A DNA stretch of 6,548 nt from Stercoripulliclostridium_A sp045535235 (GCA_045535235.1 JAZSLG010000025.1:1-6548); one strand, 5' to 3'; counted from the stretch's first letter, positions 1 to 6,406 are shown. Made by a program: numbers and translations. The notes: generated by a model not told the origin, from the sequence alone.

Positions 1-1449
1 ATATCTACCAACACAATCTATTTCACTAATTTTAAGTATCTTAAGTTTATATTCCAGCTCTTTTTCAGTATTGCCTAATTTAGCATATAGCCTTTCTACT
101 CTTTTATAATCATCTACCAACTGTGATTTAGTGGAGTTTTCTGTAATATTCCTTTCACGTATTTCTAAGGCTTTTAGTCTATATTCTAATTCCTTTTGAT
201 TGTCGCCTAAGTTCTCATAAGCACCGCCCACGTTATTGTAACCCAATGCCAAACTAGGGTGATTGGGATTATCTGCATAGGCAATTTCCCATATTCCCAG
301 CGCTTTTAAGTAGTATTCCAATGCCTCTTCATGCTTGCCTAATTCCCCATAAGCACCGCCCACGTTATTGTAACCCAATGCCAAATTGGGGTGATTGGGG
401 TTGTCTACATAGGCTTTCTCGTATGTTTTTAGCGCTTTCAATCTGTATTCCAATGCCTTTGGATGGTCGCCTAAATTCCCATAAGCTAATCCCATGTTAT
501 TGTAAATCAATGCTAAATTGGGGTGATCTGGGTTATCGGCATAGGATTTTTCAAATATTTTTTGCGCGTTTAGAAAATAAACCAACGCTTCGTCGTATTT
601 TTCTAATTTGTAATAAGACCAACCTACGTTATTTAAAGCAAGAGCTAAAACAGGATGTTCGGGATTATCTGCAAAGGCAATTTTATACGTTTCAAGTGCT
701 TTTAGGTAATAATCCAATTCCTCTGGATTTTTTCCTAAATCTCCGTAAGCCGCACCAACATTAATATAACATGTTGCTAAGCTGGGATGATTGGGATTGT
801 CAGCATAAACAATTTCATTTAATTTCAACCCTTTTAAGCAATTATCTAATTCTTGATTATAATCTCCTAATTCTTTATAAATCCCACCAATTACTATGTA
901 ATTTATTGCTATTTCAGGCTGATTAAGATTATCTGCATAAATATTTTCATTTATTTCGAGCGCTTTTAATGCGTGAACTAATGCTTGTTGATAATTCCCT
1001 CCTGCTTTATACGCTAAGCTAATTGTAGTATGAATAGTAGCAACTTCAACTTTATTTAGATCATCAGCATAAGCAACTTCGAAAATTTTTAACGCTTCTA
1101 AACCATATTCCAATACTTGTTGATATTTACCCAATTCATTATATATTGTACAAACACAGTTATAAGTAATCGCTAAATTAGGATGGTTTGGGTTATCTGC
1201 ATATACTTTTTTATATATTTCCAACGATTTCAATCCATAATGCAATGCTTCTTTATAGTCACCACATGAAATATAAAAATATGCCACTAAAGCATAATTT
1301 GAAGCTCTAAAAGCGTCGTCTGGTTCGTCCGCGTACAATTGTTTATCAATTTCAAGCATTTTTAACCCATATTCCAATGCCTGTCTAAAATCTGCTATTG
1401 CATAATATTTAGAGCCAATTTCATTATACAAATACCCTTTTATATCTAA
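1..1449 (-). repeat. In-frame array of 132-bp TPR-coding repeats
   Basis: The C-terminal coding region of the TIR-NB-ARC-TPR gene consists of eleven consecutive units of 132 bp (44 residues), with a twelfth beginning at the window edge. The consensus per unit is YADNPNHP-x-LA, YNNVGGAY, LGD/LGK, ALEY-x-LKALEI. Units farthest from the NTPase are the most alike: positions 216-253 and 348-385 are identical over 38 bp at an offset of exactly 132. Units near 960-1450 are the most diverged, so the array seems to have grown or been homogenised at its distal end. Confidence 0.9.
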
Positions 1450-3057
1450 ATTTTCTTCCTTAAAGCTTGCTTCCCTTTTTTCCACCAAGTATTTGTAGGT
1501 GGTTATATTTTTTAGAGAAGCTTCGGTCAAAGTAAGGGTCTTATCGGTAGAAAAATCAAAATCTGATACGTAGTCTAAAATTTCCCTTATCCCCTCTTGA
1601 TCGGCAACTTTTTCTTGCTTGTAATAAACGTCGGACATCAAAGGGTGCATGCTCAATACTTTGTCCTCGTCCATGCGGATAAAGGATTTACGTATCAAGT
1701 CATTTATTACGTCGTTACTATCAAGTTTCAAATATTCTTTTAGCTTTTTGCGCTCTATGCCTACGGCGGGGGAAATATGGGTTAACACCTTTAATACTTC
1801 GTGTTCTTCCTTACTTAACTTTGCATAAGAATACAAGCTTGCAAGGTGGTCGAATGCGGAAGCTTTTTGTCCCGCGCGTCTTCCCGTAGTTACTTTATCG
1901 TTACAACTAAGTATAGCTTTGTTTATATCTATTAGACTTACGTCCCCATCTCTCATGATTGCCGAAGCAAGCTCTACGGCTATGGTTAGACCGTTTACGT
2001 TAGCAAAAAACTCAACGAGTAAGCTTTCCACTTTTTCCTTGCTCATTTTGTTATCACGCTCAATTTTAGTGTGAATATTGTAGACAAGCTTTATTAAATC
2101 CTCGTCGGGCATTCTACCAAGCTCTATCGTGTTATAGCTACGAGTCGTACCTATTCTTGATGTAATAATATATTTGCAAGCCATATTTTCTAGTTGTGCT
2201 AGAGTATCACTATCGTTTTCACCTTCTACGTCATAGTTATCCAAAATAATTATGATTTTTTCCGACAACTCTTTTAGGCGTTTGAGATTACCGGCATACC
2301 TCTCTTCGGCGTTCGGCTCGTTCAACGTATCTTCAAAGGGAAAGTTTTGTATCGTTTGCGTTATGCCACTGGAGGCATCCACTATGTATCCATTTTCGTA
2401 ACTGTCGCTAGCATTAAAATAGGCTTTGGCTAAAGAGGTTTTTCCAATACCACCCTCTCCTTTTAGTATTAATAGATTGGATTGGTCAAAACTTGAGGAT
2501 ATTTTCTCCATCTCCTCTTTTCTACCGACAAAACCATCAAACTTGCTAAATTGATAGCCACTTTTTATTTTAAGGCTCTCGTATTGTTTGACTTTATTCC
2601 CACTCAAAATTCCATTGATAAGTTTTGCGGTATTTTTTTTAACCACGGTAAATTTTTGCTCTTGCGTGTCGCCAACACCATACCAAATTTGGGATATTCT
2701 ACCAATATGGGCGAAATATTCGTCAGGTAATCCTCTACGACTAAACACTATGGGTATAATATTAAGATCATTGTTCCTTGCGACACATAATTCTTCCAAC
2801 ACCCTCTTTTCCGTTTTCTCCTTGGGGTACAATACGTTATCCGTTAGTATACAAACCAAAATATCGCAACTCTTAACGGCACCAACCATCCAGACGTCCC
2901 ATTTGTCAACGCATTCCGTTTCCATCTCGCGTATGACGATTTCCGCCCCTTTCAAGGCGTATTCTCCCTTTAATTTAGCAAGATAGTTATCCCTCAAATC
3001 ATGCATTATATGGGCATCATCACCACAATAACTAATAAAAATTTGTACCTTTTTCAT
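1..3057 (-). CDS. TIR - NB-ARC (STAND NTPase) - TPR protein, NLR-like; 3' end beyond the window
   Basis: The frame is open from the ATG at 3057 to the window edge: 1019 codons, no stop. Residues 1-130 are TIR-like: FISYCGDD at 7-14, a Trp-containing helix near 53-57, strand CDILVCIL at 64-71, and E88/E89 at the usual place of the TIR NADase glutamate. Residues about 175-480 form an NB-ARC NTPase: Walker A GEGGIGKT (200-207, K206), Walker B IIIILDNYD (268-276), sensor-like TSR (299-301), GLT (356-358, the GLPL position), and MHPL (470-473, the MHD/winged-helix position). From about 537 onward there are eleven 44-residue TPR units of the kinesin-light-chain/TPR_12 type. Family knowledge: such STAND proteins bind a ligand through the repeats, oligomerise with ATP, and activate the TIR, which often degrades NAD+. 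GGAG lies 7 nt before the ATG. The gene is second in a leftward operon. An immune role is inferred; the domain calls are firm. Confidence 0.93.
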   Translation of the reverse strand, partial: MKKVQIFISYCGDDAHIMHDLRDNYLAKLKGEYALKGAEIVIREMETECVDKWDVWMVGAVKSCDILVCILTDNVLYPKEKTEKRVLEELCVARNNDLNIIPIVFSRRGLPDEYFAHIGRISQIWYGVGDTQEQKFTVVKKNTAKLINGILSGNKVKQYESLKIKSGYQFSKFDGFVGRKEEMEKISSSFDQSNLLILKGEGGIGKTSLAKAYFNASDSYENGYIVDASSGITQTIQNFPFEDTLNEPNAEERYAGNLKRLKELSEKIIIILDNYDVEGENDSDTLAQLENMACKYIITSRIGTTRSYNTIELGRMPDEDLIKLVYNIHTKIERDNKMSKEKVESLLVEFFANVNGLTIAVELASAIMRDGDVSLIDINKAILSCNDKVTTGRRAGQKASAFDHLASLYSYAKLSKEEHEVLKVLTHISPAVGIERKKLKEYLKLDSNDVINDLIRKSFIRMDEDKVLSMHPLMSDVYYKQEKVADQEGIREILDYVSDFDFSTDKTLTLTEASLKNITTYKYLVEKREASFKEENLDIKGYLYNEIGSKYYAIADFRQALEYGLKMLEIDKQLYADEPDDAFRASNYALVAYFYISCGDYKEALHYGLKSLEIYKKVYADNPNHPNLAITYNCVCTIYNELGKYQQVLEYGLEALKIFEVAYADDLNKVEVATIHTTISLAYKAGGNYQQALVHALKALEINENIYADNLNQPEIAINYIVIGGIYKELGDYNQELDNCLKGLKLNEIVYADNPNHPSLATCYINVGAAYGDLGKNPEELDYYLKALETYKIAFADNPEHPVLALALNNVGWSYYKLEKYDEALVYFLNAQKIFEKSYADNPDHPNLALIYNNMGLAYGNLGDHPKALEYRLKALKTYEKAYVDNPNHPNLALGYNNVGGAYGELGKHEEALEYYLKALGIWEIAYADNPNHPSLALGYNNVGGAYENLGDNQKELEYRLKALEIRERNITENSTKSQLVDDYKRVERLYAKLGNTEKELEYKLKILKISEIDCVGRY

Positions 3058-3064
3058 TTGTAAT

Positions 3065-3068
3065 CTCC
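3065..3068 (-). promoter_or_regulatory. Ribosome binding site of the TIR-NB-ARC-TPR gene
   Basis: GGAG lies 7 nt before ATG 3057, inside the 13-bp gap after the TPR gene. It fixes the start of the large gene. Confidence 0.8.
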
Positions 3069-3070
3069 AA

Positions 3071-3685
3071 TTATAATACGTCTATAATTAACCTTGCTTG
3101 TAACTTGGAATACTTTATTGCCGTTTCACGGTCACCCATTAGCTCATAGGACGCTATTATATTAGCATAAGTCCTATATAGCTTAATGTAATTCTCTTCG
3201 CTAGGCTCCTCGGCATATAAAGCCTTGCATATCTCAAGCCCTTTTAGTAAATATTCAACCGAACGTTGATAATCACCTAACGCCCCATAAGTTCCACCCA
3301 CGTTATTGTAGGCTATTGCCAAATCCGGATGATTATCGTCCGCATATACGATTTTACATATATCAAGCGCCTTTAATTTGTATTCCAACGACTTTTGATA
3401 GTCCCCTAATTCTTGATAAATGGTGCCTAACTCATTATAGCAAATTACAAAATTAAAATGATTGGGATTATCCGCACAACAAATTTCACACATTTCAAGC
3501 GCCTTCAAGTGATATTTCAACGCCTTTTGATAATCACCCAACGCTTCATAAGAGCATCCAACCCCATTGTAGCAAAGTAATAGTCCATAATAATCGGGCT
3601 CGATAGCATGCCTATCCAATTGCTTTTCAAGTGCTTTTAAGCTTTCTTCTAATTGTATTGTGAGGTTGTTATCTTCTTTCGTCAT
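3071..3685 (-). CDS. Stand-alone TPR protein (204 aa)
   Basis: A complete ORF starting at ATG 3685 and ending in TAA (3073-3071). After a charged N-terminal helix (about 1-25), four TPR-type units follow at about 28-70, 71-113, 114-156 and 157-204. The first three share the core YN-x-x-G-x-x-Y-x-x-LGDYQK-x-LEY-x-LKALEIC followed by a YADNPNHP-like linker. The fourth is diverged. No signal peptide, membrane segment or catalytic domain is visible, so a cytoplasmic protein-binding role is likely. The stop lies 13 bp before the ATG of the TIR-NB-ARC-TPR gene, so the two are almost certainly co-transcribed and co-translated at linked levels. Its repeats match the neighbour's TPR consensus closely, including shared DNA words, which suggests origin from the same array. 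It may regulate, chaperone or widen recognition by the larger protein; this is inference. The start is supported by GGGAG 7 nt upstream. Confidence 0.9.
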   Translation of the reverse strand: MTKEDNNLTIQLEESLKALEKQLDRHAIEPDYYGLLLCYNGVGCSYEALGDYQKALKYHLKALEMCEICCADNPNHFNFVICYNELGTIYQELGDYQKSLEYKLKALDICKIVYADDNHPDLAIAYNNVGGTYGALGDYQRSVEYLLKGLEICKALYAEEPSEENYIKLYRTYANIIASYELMGDRETAIKYSKLQARLIIDVL

Positions 3686-3692
3686 ATCCTTT

Positions 3693-3697
3693 CTCCC
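3693..3697 (-). promoter_or_regulatory. Ribosome binding site of the small TPR gene
   Basis: GGGAG lies 7 nt before ATG 3685, in the purine-rich stretch AAGGGAGAAAGGA. Confidence 0.8.
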
Positions 3698-3713
3698 TTA
3701 AACTGATTAATCT

Positions 3714-3730
3714 CTATAATAAAATTATAG
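3714..3730. promoter_or_regulatory. Perfect 7-3-7 dyad over the leftward -10; possible operator
   Basis: CTATAAT and ATTATAG are perfect inverted arms around AAA. One arm contains the leftward -10 hexamer and the other covers the predicted start site, a classic place for a repressor. A similar, imperfect dyad lies at the rightward promoter (3841-3857). AT-rich -10 elements can make dyads by chance, so the operator role is a suggestion. Confidence 0.4.
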
Positions 3731-3752
3731 GTTATTACCGCCACCGTGTCAA
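3724..3752 (-). promoter_or_regulatory. Consensus sigma-70/SigA promoter of the TPR / TIR-NB-ARC-TPR operon
   Basis: Read leftward, a perfect TTGACA (3752-3747) is followed by a 17-bp spacer and a perfect TATAAT (3729-3724). The start of transcription would fall near 3717, leaving a leader of about 30 nt before ATG 3685. Such a full-consensus promoter should be strong unless repressed, and the -10 sits inside a perfect dyad (3714-3730). Confidence 0.85.
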
Positions 3753-3757
3753 GATGC

Positions 3758-3774
3758 CACCTCTTATAAAGGTG
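3758..3774. repeat. Short inverted repeat between the divergent promoters
   Basis: CACCT (3758-3762) and AGGTG (3770-3774) are inverted around a 7-nt centre. The element lies just upstream of the leftward -35, in the gap of about 65 bp between the two -35 boxes. The hexamer GCCACC also occurs twice in direct orientation at 3740-3745 and 3756-3761. It could be a regulator site; evidence is only the symmetry and position. Confidence 0.3.
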
Positions 3775-3788
3775 CGACTTTATCGTAG

Positions 3789-3811
3789 TTTTTACAAGTT
3801 TTTCGTAAAAA
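3789..3811. repeat. Inverted repeat TTTTTAC / GTAAAAA upstream of the rightward promoter
   Basis: Seven-base arms (3789-3795 and 3805-3811) flank a 9-nt centre that itself contains a T run. It ends 6 bp before the rightward -35 box. It could be a regulator site or merely AT-rich promoter DNA. It is too weak and AT-rich to be called a terminator. Confidence 0.3.
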
Positions 3812-3817
3812 TCGATA

Positions 3818-3847
3818 TTGATATTTGCTTAGCTTCTATGGTATAAT
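3818..3847 (+). promoter_or_regulatory. Extended -10 promoter of the TIR-LRR gene
   Basis: TTGATA (3818-3823) is separated by 18 bp from TATAAT (3842-3847), which is preceded by TGG (3839-3841), an extended -10 of the TGn type. Transcription should start near 3854, about 22 nt before ATG 3876. This places the in-frame TTG at 3825 outside the transcript and fixes the start of the gene. Confidence 0.82.
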
Positions 3848-3857
3848 TTTCATATAC
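3841..3857. promoter_or_regulatory. Imperfect 7-3-7 dyad over the rightward -10; possible operator
   Basis: GTATAAT-TTT-CATATAC pairs at 5 of 7 arm positions. Read in the direction of each transcript, it matches the dyad at 3714-3730 at 13 of 17 positions, including TATAATTTT, and the outermost base pair is swapped (C/G for G/C) so the symmetry is kept. It may be a second site for the same regulator. Confidence 0.35.
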
Positions 3858-3862
3858 GATTT

Positions 3863-3867
3863 AGGGG
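3863..3867 (+). promoter_or_regulatory. Ribosome binding site of the TIR-LRR gene
   Basis: AGGGG lies 8 nt before ATG 3876. No comparable site precedes the alternative TTG at 3825. Confidence 0.75.
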
Positions 3868-3875
3868 ATAAAATC

Positions 3876-6308
3876 ATGTCTTACACGTTAGAAGAAAGAA
3901 TTAAAAAAATCGAAGAGTCTTGTTCTTATGAAGAATTGATTGGTAAAGGCATTTTACCAAAAGTGCATAACGAGAATTATTATTTCGTGTCCTACTCGCA
4001 TAAGGATTATAAAGCGGTACTAAAAGATATTTTAGAACTACAAGAAAAAGGTATTAACCTTTGGTATGACAGCGGTATGCGTGCAGGTGAAAACTGGGAA
4101 GAAATTGCCAAACAATTCATATCCAAATTCCAATGCAAAGGCGTTATCTTCTACCTTAGTGAAAACTCGCTAACCTCTTCCGCATGCAGTACGGAAATAG
4201 ATTACGTCTTGAACTCGGATAAGAAATTTTTCTCCATAAACTTACCCCTTGGTAATGGAGAAATAACCGACGGCGCAACCATGGCTCAAACGCTAAAAAA
4301 CGAAGGTGCGCCCATATCCCCCGCCACCGTTGACCTCGCCCAAAAGGCATTCTCCGACAAACACCTTTATCTCCCCTACTCCGCAACTATAGAAAACAAA
4401 AAAGATTCTCTTGAAGAAATCCTTGTTGGCGAAGATTTGTTTGAGTTTGAGTATAGTGCATACGCTTTTCCAGCATTTTTCTTAAAAAGAAGACAGCTAC
4501 CTTTAGCTAAGCTAACTTCTTGCCGAGATACCTCTTTAATAAAAATACAACTTCCTATAAACATCTCTAGAGAAAAAATCAAAAATGTAGAAGCTTTAGA
4601 AAAAGATGAAAGTAACGATCGCAAGCTGTACGATACACTAAAATTAACAAAAATTAGCGGTACTGTTTTTGCTAATTTTAATTACCTTGAAGAAGTAATA
4701 CTTCCAAACACCATAACTCAAATAGGAGATAGTTGTTTTAGAAATTGTCACAACTTAAAAACCATAAATTTGGAACAATTAATTCATCTAAAAGAAATTG
4801 CTGAAAAAACTTTCTTAAATTGTAGTTCGCTTTCCAATTTAACTATTCCTAATTCCGTCACTAGAATAGATGAAAGAGCATTTGAAGGGTGCAAATCTTT
4901 AACGAAAGTAAAAATCGGCAAATCGGTAAAAAATATAGGAGAGAATGCGTTTAGATGTTGCAAATCTTTAGCTAATATAGTAATTCCTGACTCAACGATA
5001 GATATAAGCAATCATGCCTTTTATGAATGCAATTCTTTAATAAACGTAAAAATCGGTAATAAAGTACGTAGCATAGGTGAAAATGCGTTTTATGGGTGTA
5101 AATCTTTAACTAGAGTTGAAATTCCTAACTCTGTTAGGACCATAGGAGACTGGGCATTTTATGGGTGTAAATCCGTATCCAGCATAGTAATTGGTAAATC
5201 CGTAGAAAGGATAGGTGAATGGGCATTCAGTGGCTGTTACAATCTAAAAACTATCCATAATTATTCTAAACTAGAACTTGATCTCGATAGGAAAAACCTT
5301 GGCATTGAGGAAAAGGTAGAAATAAAAAATCATATAGACGAATTAGAAAACAATACCTATGATTTTATCATTGACAAAAATTCAAATATGGGGGAAATTG
5401 TAAATTCTCAAATTAACGCTATACAAAGTAATGAGAATAACTTTAATGAGGACATGGGGAAAGATAAAGTTTTTACCGATTATAACCAATACCTGGAAAA
5501 GCTTAATTCTTATAGCGTGAGCGACTGTAATTTAATTTTGAGAAAGATACTTGGGGTTTCTGAAAGCTCGGTATTGGATACCGAATATATAGAATATAAT
5601 GAATTTGCAATTGGGGTTTTGGAACTCGTAAAATGTCATTATACGGATATTGTCAGTTACGAAATCCCCGAATTTATAGACGGCAAAAAGGTAACTAAAA
5701 TTAAGTATTCCGCTTTTGAGGATTGCGAAAAACTAGCGCGCATTACCCTACCCAATTCCATAACTCATATTGGTGACATGGCATTCAAAAATTGCGTTAG
5801 TTTGGAAAGCATTAACATACCTAACAAGGTGAGAAATATCTATCGCGGTACTTTTGAAAACTGCACCTCTCTTGCCCAAGTAACTTTTTCACAATCGCTA
5901 AAAATCATTGAGCCTCGTGCCTTCTACGGTTGCTCTTCTCTTACTCAAATTAATCTTCCCTACTATCTAACTAAAGTGTCCGTACAGGCTTTTGGTAAAT
6001 GTACAAGTTTGCAAAAAGTGATTTTTGAATCTAGCTTAGAACACGTTGGCGAGAGTGCTTTTAAGTGTTGCTCGGCATTAACCGAGGTAATCTTTAGAGG
6101 AGAAAACGTTAAAACCTTGTACGACTGTGCTTTTAGCGGTTGCTCGGCATTAGAGCATTTTACCATTCCCGCTTCGGTAACCTCTATAGGTATGTGGACG
6201 TTTAGCGGATGCAATTGCCTAAAAACCATACACAATTACTCCAAGTTGGAGCTTGATAGAGAAGAGCTGGGAATTGGCGAGAAGGTGGAAATAATTAACC
6301 TGGGCTAA
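3876..6308 (+). CDS. TIR domain protein with two BspA-type leucine-rich repeat blocks (810 aa)
   Basis: Start ATG 3876 is chosen over the TTG at 3825 because AGGGG lies 8 nt upstream and the TTG sits upstream of the predicted transcription start. Residues 1-35 are a helical lead. Residues 36-128 are a TIR domain: YFVSYSHKD (36-44), LWYDSGMRAGENW (62-74), and FYLSENS (92-98) followed by CSTEI (104-108), whose E107 fits the catalytic glutamate of TIR NADases. Residues 129-270 match no domain I know. LRR_5/BspA repeats of 23 residues, each with an AF-x-x-C core, fill 271-483 and about 577-806, eight F-x-x-C sites per block, separated by a polar linker (484-575). No signal peptide is visible, unlike most BspA surface proteins, so it is probably cytosolic. 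It has no NTPase. A sensor-effector immune role, possibly acting with the divergent TIR-NB-ARC protein, is inferred. Confidence 0.92.
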   Translation: MSYTLEERIKKIEESCSYEELIGKGILPKVHNENYYFVSYSHKDYKAVLKDILELQEKGINLWYDSGMRAGENWEEIAKQFISKFQCKGVIFYLSENSLTSSACSTEIDYVLNSDKKFFSINLPLGNGEITDGATMAQTLKNEGAPISPATVDLAQKAFSDKHLYLPYSATIENKKDSLEEILVGEDLFEFEYSAYAFPAFFLKRRQLPLAKLTSCRDTSLIKIQLPINISREKIKNVEALEKDESNDRKLYDTLKLTKISGTVFANFNYLEEVILPNTITQIGDSCFRNCHNLKTINLEQLIHLKEIAEKTFLNCSSLSNLTIPNSVTRIDERAFEGCKSLTKVKIGKSVKNIGENAFRCCKSLANIVIPDSTIDISNHAFYECNSLINVKIGNKVRSIGENAFYGCKSLTRVEIPNSVRTIGDWAFYGCKSVSSIVIGKSVERIGEWAFSGCYNLKTIHNYSKLELDLDRKNLGIEEKVEIKNHIDELENNTYDFIIDKNSNMGEIVNSQINAIQSNENNFNEDMGKDKVFTDYNQYLEKLNSYSVSDCNLILRKILGVSESSVLDTEYIEYNEFAIGVLELVKCHYTDIVSYEIPEFIDGKKVTKIKYSAFEDCEKLARITLPNSITHIGDMAFKNCVSLESINIPNKVRNIYRGTFENCTSLAQVTFSQSLKIIEPRAFYGCSSLTQINLPYYLTKVSVQAFGKCTSLQKVIFESSLEHVGESAFKCCSALTEVIFRGENVKTLYDCAFSGCSALEHFTIPASVTSIGMWTFSGCNCLKTIHNYSKLELDREELGIGEKVEIINLG
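4686..5324 (+). repeat. LRR block 1: eight BspA-type units with a C-terminal cap
   Basis: Residues 271-483 of the TIR-LRR protein. The units are 23 residues (69 bp) and carry AF-x-x-C cores such as ERAFEGC, ENAFRCC, ENAFYGC and DWAFYGC. Successive units alternate between an IPNSV and an IGKSV type, so the DNA period is 138 bp; for example GTAAAAATCGG recurs at 4908 and 5046. The block ends with a cap beginning LKTIHNYSKLEL (residues 457-483). Confidence 0.85.
5604..6293 (+). repeat. LRR block 2: eight more diverged BspA-type units with the same cap
   Basis: Residues about 577-806. It opens with a typical BspA leading segment (a strand-rich stretch, then IPEFIDGKKVTKI), followed by eight F-x-x-C sites. 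Units are more diverged than in block 1 and do not alternate strictly. It ends with a second LKTIHNYSKLEL cap (782-806), matching the first cap at 22 of 25 aligned residues. Confidence 0.82.
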
Positions 6309-6333
6309 AATTCGCCCTCATCTTCCTCTGCAA

Positions 6334-6350
6334 AACGCGGAACGCGGAAC
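6334..6350. repeat. AACGCGG heptamer tandem repeat
   Basis: AACGCGG occurs twice in tandem (6334-6340, 6341-6347) plus a further AAC. It shares the 7-bp period of the GAATGCA/GAATTCA array 11 bp farther on. Confidence 0.6.
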
Positions 6351-6360
6351 AACGCTACGC

Positions 6361-6406
6361 GAATGCAGAATTCAGAATGCAGAATTCAGAATGCAGAATT
6401 CAGAAT
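6361..6406. repeat. GAATGCA/GAATTCA tandem repeat (14-bp unit, three copies)
   Basis: Three perfect copies of GAATGCAGAATTCA at 6361-6374, 6375-6388 and 6389-6402, then a partial GAAT. Each unit is a pair of 7-bp repeats. GAATTC is self-complementary, so the array can fold weakly. Its role is unknown; similar heptamer runs are, to my recollection, common between genes in some uncultured gut Clostridia. Confidence 0.85.

Noticed and set aside
321..764. Rightward open frame of 147 codons
   Set aside because: Lies wholly antisense to the TPR-coding region of the TIR-NB-ARC-TPR gene, whose repeat structure is unmistakable; its apparent internal repeats only mirror those 132-bp units.
1..1449. 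Frameshift or pseudogene in the repeat region of the large leftward gene
   Set aside because: Line-by-line translation stays in one open frame from 3057 to 1 with intact motifs; the stop is missing only because the window ends.
2588..2986. Rightward open frame of 132 codons
   Set aside because: Antisense to the TIR and NB-ARC junction of the large leftward gene; no recognisable domain and no ribosome binding site.
3825..3875. TTG start giving a 17-residue N-terminal extension of the TIR-LRR protein
   Set aside because: The TTG lies between the -35 and -10 of the promoter and upstream of the predicted transcription start; ATG 3876 has AGGGG at good spacing.
4156..5011. Leftward open frames (4156-4386, 4376-4624, 4784-5011)
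   Set aside because: Antisense to the TIR-LRR gene, with no domains; the sense frame explains the sequence fully.
5963..6235. Leftward open frame of 90 codons
   Set aside because: Antisense to LRR block 2; its repeated words reflect the LRR period on the other strand.
6361..6406. Transcription terminator of the TIR-LRR gene
   Set aside because: GAATTC palindromes give only weak AT-rich pairing and no T run follows; it is better described as a tandem repeat.
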